64,000 nt of DNA from Chryseobacterium luteum (GTDB lineage Bacteria > Bacteroidota > Bacteroidia > Flavobacteriales > Weeksellaceae), in contig NZ_JPRO01000001.1 in NCBI RefSeq assembly GCF_000737785.1, forward strand, positions 620,001 to 684,000, given 5' to 3'. Below are positions 16,149 to 27,613 of this stretch, one piece after another; position 1 is the first letter of the stretch, and every line of letters starts with the position of its first letter. The notes under the pieces were generated by a model. The model had not been told where the DNA came from. It ran no database searches and saw only the letters and a list, made by a program, of their open reading frames with translations. A program made the position numbers and the translations under genes.

Positions 16149-18533
16149 CTAAGCCTGTTTTTTGAAATATTTCCGACCCAAAATCCAGGTGGAAAGAGTA
16201 GTGAATGTAACCACTGTAATGGAACTGATTGGCATGATGATTGCTGCAAAAAGCGGATGCATATGTCCTGTAACTGCGTAACTTAAACCAACAATATTGT
16301 AGAGAAAACTGATTATGAATGTCATTTTTACAATAGTAATTGATCCTTTGCACACATTCAGGTACTTGTCTAGCATAACTACTTTATCCCCATTCATGAT
16401 GACATCGGAGGAAGGAGTGAAGCTGTTGGTGTCATCGGCAATAGCGATTCCTACATTACTCTGTTTAAGGGCTCCTGCATCATTCAGTCCATCTCCCAGC
16501 ATAGCTACTTTCATATTCTGATCCTGAAGATTTTTGATGTAGTTGAGCTTATCTTCCGGGCTCTGGTTGAACGCCATTCCCTGGTGGTTCGGGATCAGTT
16601 GTTTAAGCTGGTTTTCTTCAGAAGAGTTATCGCCGCTCAGGATGAATATTTTGTAGCTGGTAAGCTTGGTAAACAGTTCTTTTAATTTCGGACGGTATTC
16701 ATTCTTAAAAATAAATTTGCCTAAGAATTCACCATTTTTACTTATGTAGACGGCGGTTTCAAGATTTTTAGGTTCCTGATTATTGTAACGGGCAGAACCT
16801 ATTTTATAAACACTTCCTCTTACGCTGGCTTCATATCCTTTTCCGGAGATTTCCTTGAAATTTTCAACAGTGAAATAGTCGTCATTTACCTCGATAAATT
16901 CATACAGAGATTTAGAAAGCGGGTGGTTGGAATTCTTTAATAAAGTTTTGATATTCAGGCTGTCAAATTCATTGATTTCAGAGCCGTCATATCTGATGTT
17001 TGATTTTTTTCTGTGGGTAATGGTTCCTGTCTTATCAAAAACAAGAGTGTCAAGTTTTGCAATCTTTTCAATCGTCAAGGTATCTTTTACGTAAAACTTA
17101 TTACGCCCTAAGATTCTCATGATGTGCCCGAAAGTAAACGGGGCAGATAACGCCAGCGCACAGGGACATGCAATGATAAGAATGGCTGAAACAACCTGAA
17201 ACATAGTGTTCAGATCAATGAAAGACCAGTAAATTCCGGAGATCACTGCGATGCCTAAAATGATGAATGTGAAATATTTGCTGACGTTATTGGTTAACGT
17301 ATCAAGTCCTGTTTCATGCTTTTTGAAAGCTTCCTTATTCCAAAGCTGTGTCAGATAACTCTGGTCAACATCTTTGATTACTTCCAGCTCCAGGGAAGAA
17401 CCAATCTGCTTTCCTCCTGCAAATATCTTATCCCCGGGCTGTTTGCTGATGCTTTCACTTTCTCCGGTGATAAAACTGTTGTCTATATTTCCTTCCCCAT
17501 TAATGAGAATAGCGTCTACCGGAATGATCTCCTGGTTTCTTACCAGAATCCTGTCTCCCACTTTGATTTCAGAAAGAAGAATGTTGTCCTGCTTTCCTTC
17601 AAAATCTACTTTGGTAACGGCAATAGGGTAGAATGATTTGTAATCTCTGTCGTATGACAGCGCGCTGTAAGTTCTTTTCTGGAAAATTTTCCCCATAAGC
17701 ATAAAGAACAGCAGTCCGCATAGGGTGTCAAAATATCCCGGTCCATAATTAGTAACAACCTCATAGATACTTCGTCCGAAAAGAACGAAAATCCCAAGAA
17801 CAATCGGGACATCAATATTGACGATCCTGTTTTTTAATCCATACCAGGCAGATTTATAATAATCCGAAGCGGAATAAAATACAACCGGACAGGCCAAAAG
17901 GAACATCAGTGTTCTGAAAAGTCCTTTGTAATGCTCCATCCAATAATCCTCGCCGCCTACATATTCAGGAAAAGCAAGGAACATTCCGTTTCCGAATGCA
18001 AAACCTGCAATCGCAAATTTTATAAGGAGAGATTTGTCGAGGTGATCTACATTTTTATCGGCAGTTTCGAGGCTAATAACGGGCTTGTAGCCAAGATTGG
18101 TTAAGAAATTAGCTAGTTCGCTTAATTTTAGATCGTTATGATTGAATGAAATCTGTAAGGTCTTTCTGGTAAAATTGACCTGCGAATAATTGATGTGCTC
18201 ATTCAGGGTGTGAAGGCTTTCCAATAGCCAGATACATGAAGAACAGTGAATTACAGGAATTTTAAAAGTGACAAGACTGGTGCTTCCTTCTGAGAAGTCA
18301 GTCACTTTTTCGAAGATCTCCGGAGTGTCAAGATAATCGAACTGGGTAGAGTTCTCATCATTGGGACGGATACCAGCCCTTTTATTGAGTTCGTAGAAAT
18401 TAGTTAAATCATTGAGATTCAGAATTTCGTAGACGGACTTGCACCCGTTGCAGCAGAAAGTCTTTTCATCAAATAAAATTCGCTCCTTTTCTATACCTTG
18501 ACCACAATGAAAACAGTTCTCGTTCACCACCAT
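16149..18533 (-). CDS. ccoI: Heavy-metal P-type ATPase CcoI (copper, cbb3 assembly)
   Basis: 794 residues from the ATG at 18533 (M-V-V-N-E-N-C). N-terminal Cys-rich putative metal-binding part 'CFHCGQG' and 'CCNGC', then an HMA-type domain with C-S-S-C, eight-helix P1B core with the C-P-C-A-L copper motif, D-K-T-G-T phosphorylation site and G-D-G-L-N-D hinge. CcoI supplies Cu for the CuB centre. The frame extends 26 codons further upstream to 18611, but that would overlap the divergent regulator and its promoter, so the internal Met is preferred. Sits 110 bases upstream of ccoS with no strong terminator between. Confidence 0.93.
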   Translation of the reverse strand: MVVNENCFHCGQGIEKERILFDEKTFCCNGCKSVYEILNLNDLTNFYELNKRAGIRPNDENSTQFDYLDTPEIFEKVTDFSEGSTSLVTFKIPVIHCSSCIWLLESLHTLNEHINYSQVNFTRKTLQISFNHNDLKLSELANFLTNLGYKPVISLETADKNVDHLDKSLLIKFAIAGFAFGNGMFLAFPEYVGGEDYWMEHYKGLFRTLMFLLACPVVFYSASDYYKSAWYGLKNRIVNIDVPIVLGIFVLFGRSIYEVVTNYGPGYFDTLCGLLFFMLMGKIFQKRTYSALSYDRDYKSFYPIAVTKVDFEGKQDNILLSEIKVGDRILVRNQEIIPVDAILINGEGNIDNSFITGESESISKQPGDKIFAGGKQIGSSLELEVIKDVDQSYLTQLWNKEAFKKHETGLDTLTNNVSKYFTFIILGIAVISGIYWSFIDLNTMFQVVSAILIIACPCALALSAPFTFGHIMRILGRNKFYVKDTLTIEKIAKLDTLVFDKTGTITHRKKSNIRYDGSEINEFDSLNIKTLLKNSNHPLSKSLYEFIEVNDDYFTVENFKEISGKGYEASVRGSVYKIGSARYNNQEPKNLETAVYISKNGEFLGKFIFKNEYRPKLKELFTKLTSYKIFILSGDNSSEENQLKQLIPNHQGMAFNQSPEDKLNYIKNLQDQNMKVAMLGDGLNDAGALKQSNVGIAIADDTNSFTPSSDVIMNGDKVVMLDKYLNVCKGSITIVKMTFIISFLYNIVGLSYAVTGHMHPLFAAIIMPISSITVVTFTTLSTWILGRKYFKKQA

Positions 18534-18547
18534 AAAATATTGAACTA

Positions 18548-18555
18548 CAAAATTA
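18548..18555 (-). promoter_or_regulatory. -7 box TAATTTTG for ccoI
   Basis: Exact TAnnTTTG on the minus strand, 14 bases before the chosen ccoI start; supports that start over the longer frame. Confidence 0.55.
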
Positions 18556-18567
18556 TAACAAATTTTT

Positions 18568-18598
18568 TTGTTTATCGAGTTAAAAAGTTCTATTTTTG
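18568..18598 (+). promoter_or_regulatory. Promoter of the Crp/Fnr regulator (TTG..TATTTTTG)
   Basis: TTTG ending at 18570 is followed after 20 bases by TATTTTTG at 18591-18598, a good Bacteroidota sigma-A pair. Confidence 0.65.
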
Positions 18599-18616
18599 TG
18601 ATAAATGTCATATAAA

Positions 18617-19330
18617 ATGTCGCAGGAACAACAGATTGTAATTGAAGAGAGGTTCGCCAGAGTTTTTAATGATAAATCATTTAAGGAAAGACTTTCTAGC
18701 ATTGATTTTGAAAAATATATAAACAGCAAGAAAAAATTAAGTTTTCAGAAGCATGATACCATTTTCGAGGACGGGGAAACACCAAAAGGAGTATACGTTT
18801 TAGAAAAAGGGGCTGCCAAGCTTTCCAAGTCCGGAGCTTTTGGAAAAGACCAGATCTTAAGATTTATCAAAGAGGGGGATATTATCGGCTATCGTTCATT
18901 ACTTTGCGGGGAAAATTTCCAGGCAAAAGCTGAGGCTATGACAGACATTGAGTGTATTTTTCTTCCGGCAGATGTTTTTATGTATCTTCTGGAGGTAGAT
19001 CCGAAGCTTTCCTTTGCAATGCTTCAGAAAATTTCTTACGAACTGGGAGAATCATCCAATACCATTACCTTCCTTGCACAGAAAACGGTAAGAGAGAGAC
19101 TTGCAGAAATCCTGATTCTTCTGGAGCAGAAATTAGGAGTAGATCCTGAAGGGTTCATTAAAATTTCGCTCACCAGAGAAGAAATTGCCAACATTATCGG
19201 GACTGCCACAGAAAGCGCCATCCGTTTGATTTCTGAATTCAAACAGGACAGTCTCATAGAAGTAGACGGAAGAAACATCAAAATTCTGAACCACGACAAA
19301 CTGATGAAACTAGGTCACGTAGTTTTATAA
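18617..19330 (+). CDS. Crp/Fnr family transcriptional regulator
   Basis: 237 residues from the Met of 'MSQEQQIVIEERF'; a Met 12 bases upstream (18605) is only 6 bases from the -7 box and less likely. A cyclic-nucleotide-binding fold (about 30-140) is followed by a helix-turn-helix: 'TREEIANIIGTATESAIRLI' is the recognition region (about 185-204). The N-terminal cysteine cluster that holds [4Fe-4S] in enteric FNR is absent; only C101 and C117-type scattered Cys are seen, so oxygen sensing, if any, must differ. Divergent from ccoI, and so a candidate regulator of the cbb3 locus. Confidence 0.9.
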   Translation: MSQEQQIVIEERFARVFNDKSFKERLSSIDFEKYINSKKKLSFQKHDTIFEDGETPKGVYVLEKGAAKLSKSGAFGKDQILRFIKEGDIIGYRSLLCGENFQAKAEAMTDIECIFLPADVFMYLLEVDPKLSFAMLQKISYELGESSNTITFLAQKTVRERLAEILILLEQKLGVDPEGFIKISLTREEIANIIGTATESAIRLISEFKQDSLIEVDGRNIKILNHDKLMKLGHVVL

Positions 19331-19347
19331 CAATCATACAAAAACTT

Positions 19348-19372
19348 AAGTCGGCGAAAGCCGACTTTTTAA
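19348..19372 (+). terminator. Rho-independent terminator
   Basis: 8-bp stem AAGTCGGC/GCCGACTT closed by a GAAA tetraloop, followed by T residues. Confidence 0.88.
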
Positions 19373-19393
19373 CTTTTAAAAAATAGATACATT

Positions 19394-20209
19394 ATGTCTG
19401 TTCACTCTGAAATTAAAAAAGTTACGACTGAAACCTTGCGGAAAATGAAATTCGACAAGGAAAAAATAACAATGCTGACTGCCTACGATTTTACCACTGC
19501 AAAAATGGTGGATGCCGGAGGTGTGGATGCTATTTTGATAGGAGATTCGGCAGCCAACGTGATGGCTGGTTTTGAAACGACCTTGCCGATCACCCTGGAT
19601 CAGATGATTTATCATGCGCAAAGTGTTGTTCGTGGAGTTGACAGAGCTCTTGTGGTAGCCGATCTTCCATTCGGAACCTACCAGAGTAATCCCGAAAAAG
19701 CATTGGAGTCTGCAGTAAGAATGATGAAGGAAGGAGGGGCTCATGCCGTAAAAATAGAAGGTGGAAAAGAAATATCAAAATCTATTAAAAAAATCATCAA
19801 TGCCGGAATTCCTGTAATGGGACATCTGGGATTGACGCCACAGTCTATCTACAAATTCGGAACCTATAAAGTAAGAGCTAAAGAAGAGGCGGAAGCTGAA
19901 AAACTGATCAGTGATGCACAGCTTTTAGAAGAATTGGGATGTTTCTCAATCGTTTTAGAAAAAATTCCTGCCGATTTAGCCAAAAAAGTATCAGAAAGTA
20001 TTACGATTCCGACCATCGGAATTGGAGCCGGAGCAGACTGTGACGGACAGGTTCTTGTATACCACGACATGGTTGGAATGAACAAAGGTTTCAGCCCGAA
20101 GTTTTTAAGAAGATACCTTGATCTGTACACGGAAATTACCGGAGCAGTTGCCCAGTACGTGAAAGATGTGAAAAGTGTTGAGTTTCCTAATGAAAATGAA
20201 AGCTACTAA
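19394..20209 (+). CDS. panB: 3-methyl-2-oxobutanoate hydroxymethyltransferase
   Basis: 271 residues, full length. TIM-barrel ketopantoate hydroxymethyltransferase with '[17 protein letters not shown]' near 29, '[14 protein letters not shown]' near 50 (metal-binding Asp), '[11 protein letters not shown]' near 113 and '[17 protein letters not shown]' near 205. Makes ketopantoate from 2-oxoisovalerate and methylene-tetrahydrofolate, the first committed step of pantothenate/CoA synthesis. The small membrane gene and pseudouridine synthase follow within a few bases, so they form one unit. Confidence 0.98.
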   Translation: MSVHSEIKKVTTETLRKMKFDKEKITMLTAYDFTTAKMVDAGGVDAILIGDSAANVMAGFETTLPITLDQMIYHAQSVVRGVDRALVVADLPFGTYQSNPEKALESAVRMMKEGGAHAVKIEGGKEISKSIKKIINAGIPVMGHLGLTPQSIYKFGTYKVRAKEEAEAEKLISDAQLLEELGCFSIVLEKIPADLAKKVSESITIPTIGIGAGADCDGQVLVYHDMVGMNKGFSPKFLRRYLDLYTEITGAVAQYVKDVKSVEFPNENESY

Positions 20210-20212
20210 TTG

Positions 20213-20536
20213 ATGATGAACCAACAACAATCTCTTCAGGGAATCTTATCAATCGCAGCAATTATATGCATGGCGGTAGGATGGTTTAACTTATTCTCTC
20301 CGGAGATCAACGAGCTTCTGTCCAGAAAAGTTTTTTATGTATTGATAGGAGCTAGTTTCTTCGTTCAGGCACCTACACTTACCAATAAAAACTTTATGTA
20401 TGGGATGTATGCAGCAGCGGCGATTTGTGTAATCGGAGCATTTATGCCGGCAGACTCTAAACTTTCAATGCTTAAAACAATAGGTCTTCTTGGAGGAATT
20501 ATTCTTTCTTTTACCAACAGACCAGGGCGTTCGTAA
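20213..20536 (+). CDS. Small conserved membrane protein
   Basis: 107 residues with about three to four membrane helices (about 10-27, 40-57, 62-80 and 87-100). Start is ambiguous between ATG at 20213 and ATG at 20216; an in-frame TTG at 20210 is less likely. It begins 3 bases after panB and ends 3 bases before the pseudouridine synthase start, so it belongs to that operon. No family recognised and no function can be read from the sequence. Confidence 0.75.
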   Translation: MMNQQQSLQGILSIAAIICMAVGWFNLFSPEINELLSRKVFYVLIGASFFVQAPTLTNKNFMYGMYAAAAICVIGAFMPADSKLSMLKTIGLLGGIILSFTNRPGRS

Positions 20537-20539
20537 TGT

Positions 20540-21217
20540 ATGGAAGAGCAGATTGTATATGAAGACAACCATCTTTTGGTCGTTAACAAAAAAGTAGGAC
20601 AGCTTGTTCAGGGCGATAAAACCGGTGATGAATCTTTACTGGAGTCCATTAAAAATTTTATAAAAAAAAGGGATAATAAGCCGGGAAATGTCTTTCTCGG
20701 CCTGGTCCACCGTATAGACCGCCCAACATCGGGTCTGGTCATTTATGCCAAAACTTCCAAAGCACTTTCCCGTCTTACCCAGATGGTAAAAAACAGGGAG
20801 GTCAAAAAAACCTATTGGGCAGTTGTGGGAAAAGAAATGATCCCGCAGAGCCAGAGGCTTGTTCATTACTTAAAAAAGAATGAAAAGAACAATAAAGCGA
20901 TTGTCTTTCCAAAAGAAACTGAAGGGGCAAAAGAAGCAATTTTGACCTATCATGTTATTAAGACATTAGATAATTACATACTTCTTGAAATTGATCTGGA
21001 AACCGGAAGACACCACCAGATCCGTGCCCAGTTGTGGAAAACCGGAGTTCCGATCAAAGGAGATCTGAAATATGGAGCACCACGTTCGAATCCTGACGGC
21101 GGAATTAATCTTCATGCAAGAAAACTGGAGTTCATTCATCCGGTCACCAAAGAAAAAATAGAAATTGTAGCAACCGTACCGCAGAATGATGCGATCTGGA
21201 GAGCTTGTGAAGAGTAA
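20540..21217 (+). CDS. RluA-family RNA pseudouridine synthase
   Basis: 225 residues, no S4 domain. The catalytic motif 'HRIDRPTSGLVIYAKT' (about 55-70) has the conserved Asp (D58) for pseudouridine formation; later motifs 'ETGRHHQIRAQL' (about 154) and 'LHARKLEF' are typical of RluA/TruC members. Modifies a uridine in rRNA or tRNA; the target cannot be told from sequence. Closely follows the small membrane protein gene. Confidence 0.93.
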   Translation: MEEQIVYEDNHLLVVNKKVGQLVQGDKTGDESLLESIKNFIKKRDNKPGNVFLGLVHRIDRPTSGLVIYAKTSKALSRLTQMVKNREVKKTYWAVVGKEMIPQSQRLVHYLKKNEKNNKAIVFPKETEGAKEAILTYHVIKTLDNYILLEIDLETGRHHQIRAQLWKTGVPIKGDLKYGAPRSNPDGGINLHARKLEFIHPVTKEKIEIVATVPQNDAIWRACEE

Positions 21218-21284
21218 AATGACTTGATTCAATCTTTATTTTTCGGTCAGAAATTTAAATACAGAAGCTTTTAAAAATAATATG

Positions 21285-21314
21285 AGGCCATTTCAATATT
21301 GAGATGGCCTTTTC
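21285..21314 (+). terminator. Rho-independent terminator
   Basis: 12-bp stem AGGCCATTTCAA/TTGAGATGGCCT with a 2-base apex (TA), followed by TTTTC. Closes the panB unit ahead of the thi promoter. Confidence 0.8.
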
Positions 21315-21331
21315 ATTTTAAACAAATCAAT

Positions 21332-21362
21332 TTTGTCTCTTCTGAAAAAATACCTACCTTCG
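21332..21362 (+). promoter_or_regulatory. Promoter of the thi operon
   Basis: TTTG (21332-21335) and TACCTTCG (21355-21362, one change from TAnnTTTG) are 19 bases apart. The box ends only a few bases before the riboswitch starts. Confidence 0.6.
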
Positions 21363-21370
21363 TCACAACT

Positions 21371-21447
21371 TTAGGGGTGTCTGTAGATATACGGACTGAG
21401 ACTTTACCCTTTGAACCTGATCTGGATTATACCAGCGTAGGGAAAAG
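21371..21447 (+). promoter_or_regulatory. TPP riboswitch (THI element)
   Basis: Conserved aptamer blocks are visible in order: GGGGTGTC near 21374, CTGAGA at about 21396, ACCCTTTGAACCTGATCTGG from about 21406 and ACCAGCGTAGGGAA near 21431. It precedes seven thiamine genes. TPP binding normally lowers expression. Confidence 0.97.
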
Positions 21448-21488
21448 TAAATGACTTTTGCTGTACATTTCTATTGTACAATAACAGC

Positions 21489-21519
21489 CATTCCTAAAGT
21501 ATATTTTAAATAATTAGGA

Positions 21520-21522
<3 letters not shown>
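21489..21522 (+). promoter_or_regulatory. Start-codon-sequestering hairpin of thiS
   Basis: CATTCCTAA (21489-21497) is a perfect 9-base complement of TTAGGAATG (21514-21522), whose last three bases are the thiS ATG; the AGGA just before it is also paired. A likely translational expression platform for the TPP riboswitch. An upstream TGTACA/TGTACA pair (about 21463-21481) may be part of the switch. Confidence 0.65.
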
Positions 21523-24156
<2,634 letters not shown>

Positions 24157-24194
24157 ACAGAAAAAGCGAAATTATACATCATTCAGGTTTAATA

Positions 24195-24809
24195 ATGGAA
24201 AAATTACAATACATATCACAGGGACAGACGAGGCAGGAACAGGAACAGAATATCCGTACTGCCTTGGACAATGGTATACAATGGGTTCAGGTTCGCTGGA
24301 AAAATGCTTCCCAGAAAGAATTAAATGAACTCTGTGTAGTTTCAAAAAAACTCTGCTCAGAGTATCAGGCGGTTTGTATCATCAACGATCATGTTCAGAT
24401 CGCAAAAGAAATTGATTCTGATGGCGTTCATCTCGGCTTGGATGACCTGTCAATTGATAGTGCCAGAGAGATTTTAGGCAATAATAAAATGATTGGAGGT
24501 ACGGCCAATACCTTGTCGGATGTGATCAAAAGAATAGATGAGCAATGTGATTATATTGGTCTTGGTCCTTTGAGATTTACAGCCACTAAAGAAAAACTCA
24601 GCCCGGTTTTAGGATTTGCAGGCTACCGGAACATCATCAATAATTTAAAAGAAAAATCAACCACCATTCCGAAGATTTTTGCGATCGGAGGCGTTATGCT
24701 GGAGGATATAGGACTATTGCAGCAGATCGGAATATATGGAGTTGCAGTGTCAGGACAGATCACCAGCCGTCCGTCCATTATCAGTGAATTTAAAAAAGCA
24801 ATGATATGA
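24195..24809 (+). CDS. thiE: Thiamine phosphate synthase
   Basis: 204 residues from ATG at 24195; the frame extends upstream to 24123 but that would overlap the previous gene's end and lacks family similarity. Motifs: '[11 protein letters not shown]' (substrate entry), '[20 protein letters not shown]' (about 64-83; N-D and H-L-G binding HMP-PP), '[14 protein letters not shown]' (about 118) and 'IFAIGGVM'. Joins HMP-PP and thiazole phosphate. Its end overlaps the thiG start by four bases. Confidence 0.93.
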   Translation: MEKLQYISQGQTRQEQEQNIRTALDNGIQWVQVRWKNASQKELNELCVVSKKLCSEYQAVCIINDHVQIAKEIDSDGVHLGLDDLSIDSAREILGNNKMIGGTANTLSDVIKRIDEQCDYIGLGPLRFTATKEKLSPVLGFAGYRNIINNLKEKSTTIPKIFAIGGVMLEDIGLLQQIGIYGVAVSGQITSRPSIISEFKKAMI

Positions 24810-25585
24810 ATAATCAGAAATTAATAATAGCAGACAGAATATTTAATTCAAGGCTGTTTCTTGGAACCGGAAAATTCGGAAATCTGCATGAAATGGCAGC
24901 ATCTGTAATCGCTTCAGGTACAGACATGGTCACCATGGCACTGAAAAGAATAGATTCCGGGGCCGCAGAAGACGGATTGCTGGATTCATTAAAAGAAACC
25001 AATGTTCATCTTCTGCCCAATACCTCAGGAGCCAGAACGGCAAAAGAAGCCGTACTGGCAGCCCAGCTGGCAAGAGAAGCTCTGGAAACCAACTGGGTGA
25101 AATTAGAGATCCATCCGGACCCGAAATATCTCCTCCCTGATCCCATTGAAACCCTGTATGCCACGGAAGAGCTTGCTAAGCTTGGTTTTATCGTAATGCC
25201 GTACATTCATGCAGATCCTGTTCTGTGCAAACGTCTGGAAGACGCCGGAACAGCGGTAGTAATGCCTTTGGGTGCTCCTATTGGGACGAATAAAGGGCTG
25301 AGAACAGTAGATTTTCTTGAGATCATCATCAGCCAGAGCAATGTTCCGGTGGTTGTAGATGCCGGAATCGGGGCACCTTCTGATGCCGCAAAAGCAATGG
25401 AAATGGGAGCGGATGCCGTTCTTGTCAATACCGCAATTGCTGTGGCAAGAAACCCCGTCAATATGGCTTTGGCCTTTAAAGAAGGCGTTATTTCCGGAAG
25501 AAGAGCCTTTGAATCAGGTTTGGGTACAGTCACTGATCATGCCGAGGCATCAAGCCCCTTAACCTCTTTTTTATTTGAATCATAA
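24806..25585 (+). CDS. thiG: Thiazole synthase
   Basis: 259 residues. TIM-barrel with '[12 protein letters not shown]' at the N-terminus, the Schiff-base Lys region '[17 protein letters not shown]' (about 95-111) and '[20 protein letters not shown]' (about 182). Forms the thiazole ring from DXP, dehydroglycine (from ThiH) and ThiS thiocarboxylate. Coupled to thiE by a four-base overlap; thiH starts 11 bases later. Confidence 0.97.
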   Translation: MNNQKLIIADRIFNSRLFLGTGKFGNLHEMAASVIASGTDMVTMALKRIDSGAAEDGLLDSLKETNVHLLPNTSGARTAKEAVLAAQLAREALETNWVKLEIHPDPKYLLPDPIETLYATEELAKLGFIVMPYIHADPVLCKRLEDAGTAVVMPLGAPIGTNKGLRTVDFLEIIISQSNVPVVVDAGIGAPSDAAKAMEMGADAVLVNTAIAVARNPVNMALAFKEGVISGRRAFESGLGTVTDHAEASSPLTSFLFES

Positions 25586-25596
25586 AGCAGAAAATA

Positions 25597-26715
25597 ATGA
25601 ACAGCTTTAAAGATGTTTTTGAACGCTATCATTGGGATGAGGTAAAAATCAGGCTTGAAAAAATTACCCGTTCCGACGTTCTGAACAGCCTTCAGAAGAA
25701 GCATAAAACCCCGGATGACTTTCTGAACCTGCTTTCTCCCGCTGCGGCTGAAGAATTGGAGCTAATGGCAAAAATGACCCGCCAGCTTACCCAGAAACGT
25801 TTCGGGAAAACAATCCAGCTGTATGCACCCATGTACCTCAGCAATGAATGCCAGAATATCTGCACCTACTGTGGTTTCAGTCATGATAATAACGTAAGGA
25901 GGAAAACCCTTTCCGATACGGAACTGATGGTAGAAGCCTCCGTTCTGAAATCTATGGGAGTCAGTCATATACTTTTGGTGAGTGGTGAAGCCAATAAAGC
26001 AGTGGGAATCTCTTATTTTCTGAATGCAGTCCGCCTGCTGAAACCTCATTTTGCTAATATCTCGATTGAAGTACAGCCCTTATCCGAAGAAGAATACCTG
26101 CAGCTGCATCACGAAGGTGTTCATTCCGTTTTGGTTTATCAGGAAACCTATCATCAGGAGGTTTATAAAGAGTATCATCCCAAAGGAAAAAAATCAAACT
26201 TCCATTTCCGTCTGGACACCCCCGACAGAATAGGAAGGGCAGGCATCCATAAAATGGGGCTCGGTGTATTGCTCGGGCTTGAAGACTGGCGGGTAGACAG
26301 TTTCTTTAATGCTCTCCACATTGATTATCTTCAGAAAAAGTATTGGAAAAGCCGTTTTTCCGTTTCGTTTCCGAGGCTCAGGCCGGCAGAAGGCATCATT
26401 GAACCCAATTTCATCATGGAAGATAAACACCTGCTCCAATTGATCTGCGCCTACAGAATATGGAATGAAGATCTGGAAATCTCAATATCCACCAGGGAAA
26501 GCGAAAGATTCAGGGACAATATCATATCACTCGGGGCTACAGCAATGAGTGCCGCTTCAAAAACAAATCCGGGTGGCTATGCTGTAGACGTTGAATCCCT
26601 GGAACAGTTTGAAACCAGTGACGAACGCAGCATGGAAGAAGTGAAAAACAGCATCAGAAAAGCAGGCTACGATCCGGTTATGAAAGATTGGGATTCTGCA
26701 TACAGCGGATTTTAA
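25597..26715 (+). CDS. thiH: 2-iminoacetate synthase ThiH (radical SAM)
   Basis: 372 residues, normal length. Radical-SAM motif CxxxCxxC is seen in 'NECQNICTYCGFS' (about 85-97). Further ThiH marks: 'VSHILLVSGEANKAVG' and 'QETYHQEVYKEYHPKGKK'. Cleaves tyrosine to dehydroglycine for ThiG. The anaerobic-type tyrosine route (ThiH) is used here instead of ThiO glycine oxidase. Confidence 0.97.
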   Translation: MNSFKDVFERYHWDEVKIRLEKITRSDVLNSLQKKHKTPDDFLNLLSPAAAEELELMAKMTRQLTQKRFGKTIQLYAPMYLSNECQNICTYCGFSHDNNVRRKTLSDTELMVEASVLKSMGVSHILLVSGEANKAVGISYFLNAVRLLKPHFANISIEVQPLSEEEYLQLHHEGVHSVLVYQETYHQEVYKEYHPKGKKSNFHFRLDTPDRIGRAGIHKMGLGVLLGLEDWRVDSFFNALHIDYLQKKYWKSRFSVSFPRLRPAEGIIEPNFIMEDKHLLQLICAYRIWNEDLEISISTRESERFRDNIISLGATAMSAASKTNPGGYAVDVESLEQFETSDERSMEEVKNSIRKAGYDPVMKDWDSAYSGF

Positions 26716-26724
26716 AGAATTTTA

Positions 26725-26819
26725 AACCATTAAGAGCATTGAAGTAATTAAGTTTAATTAAGAAAAATCAAATAGATTTTTACATCTTAAAGTTCAGCTC
26801 ACCTTAAATCTTAATGGTT
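26725..26819. repeat. 95-bp intergenic element with 11-bp terminal inverted repeats
   Basis: Ends AACCATTAAGA and TCTTAATGGTT are perfect inverted repeats. The first half shares AACCATTAAGA, AAGTTTAATTAAGA and AAAATCAAAT in the same order with a second element at 58106, so this is a dispersed family. It lies between thiH and thiF. Confidence 0.7.
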
Positions 26820-26833
26820 CAAAACAATTATGC

Positions 26834-27544
26834 ATGAAAAGTAAAGATATTTTTGCACGGTACAGCCGGCAGATATTTATAGAAGAAATAGGCTTGGAAG
26901 GACAAAAAAAAATCATGTTGTCCAAAGTGCTTGTCGTTGGGGCAGGAGGTTTGGGAAGTCCCGTTATTCAGTACCTTGCAGCAGCCGGAACCGGAACTTT
27001 GGGCGTGGCAGATTTTGATGAGGTAGAACTTCACAACCTGAACCGCCAGACCATTCACACCGAAAATACGGTCGGAGCTTCAAAGGTCAAAAGTGCAGAA
27101 GAGTTTGTGAAAAATCTTAATCATCAGGTAAAATTTATTGGAATTGAAATTAAAGTTGATGGATCGAACGCAGAAAAAATCCTTTCACAGTATGATATCA
27201 TTGTGGACGGCTCGGATAATTTTACATCCAGATATCTCATCAACGACACCTGTGTGAAACTGAACAAGCCTTTAGTCTACGGAAGCATTTTGGGCTTTTC
27301 AGGACAGGTTGCGGTTTTCAATTATAAAGGCGGTAAAAATCTCAGGGATCTCTTTCCTGAGCCACCCTTTGATGAAGATGTCCCCGACTGCGACAGTCTC
27401 GGAGTTCTGGGTGCACTGCCGGGCATTGCAGGAAGCATGATGGCGATGCAGGTTTTAAAGATGATCACCGGACTTCCTGTACATACTGATCAGTTTACCA
27501 TCATTGATGCCCTGAACTGGAGGTTCCAGACCATAGATTTTTAA
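26834..27544 (+). CDS. thiF: HesA/MoeB/ThiF family adenylyltransferase, likely ThiF
   Basis: 236 residues. ATP-binding 'GAGGLGSPVIQYLAAAG' (about 36-52), 'DFDEVELHNLNRQ' (about 59), 'DGSDNFTSRYLIND' (about 124) and catalytic-region 'VPDCDSLGVLG' (C about 189). The zinc CxxC pairs of E. coli ThiF/MoeB are missing: the first spot reads 'KNLRDLFPEPP'. Adenylates the ThiS C-terminus. Separated from thiH by 118 bases holding a repeat element but no clear terminator. Confidence 0.9.
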   Translation: MKSKDIFARYSRQIFIEEIGLEGQKKIMLSKVLVVGAGGLGSPVIQYLAAAGTGTLGVADFDEVELHNLNRQTIHTENTVGASKVKSAEEFVKNLNHQVKFIGIEIKVDGSNAEKILSQYDIIVDGSDNFTSRYLINDTCVKLNKPLVYGSILGFSGQVAVFNYKGGKNLRDLFPEPPFDEDVPDCDSLGVLGALPGIAGSMMAMQVLKMITGLPVHTDQFTIIDALNWRFQTIDF

Positions 27545-27563
27545 ATGATATTGTTTTTTAAAT

Positions 27564-27598
27564 AAATGAGGCCGTAAAATTTCTTTACGGCCTCATTT
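27564..27598. terminator. Bidirectional terminator between thiF and the convergent barrel gene
   Basis: 15-bp perfect stem AAATGAGGCCGTAAA/TTTACGGCCTCATTT with a 5-nt loop; T-rich on both exits. Confidence 0.88.
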
Positions 27599-27613
27599 TA
27601 TACAGATAAATTA

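Noticed and set aside
18534..18611. N-terminal extension of the CcoI frame to 18611
   Set aside because: It would overlap the divergent regulator and its promoter; a -7 box at 18548-18555 and the family N-terminus point to 18533.
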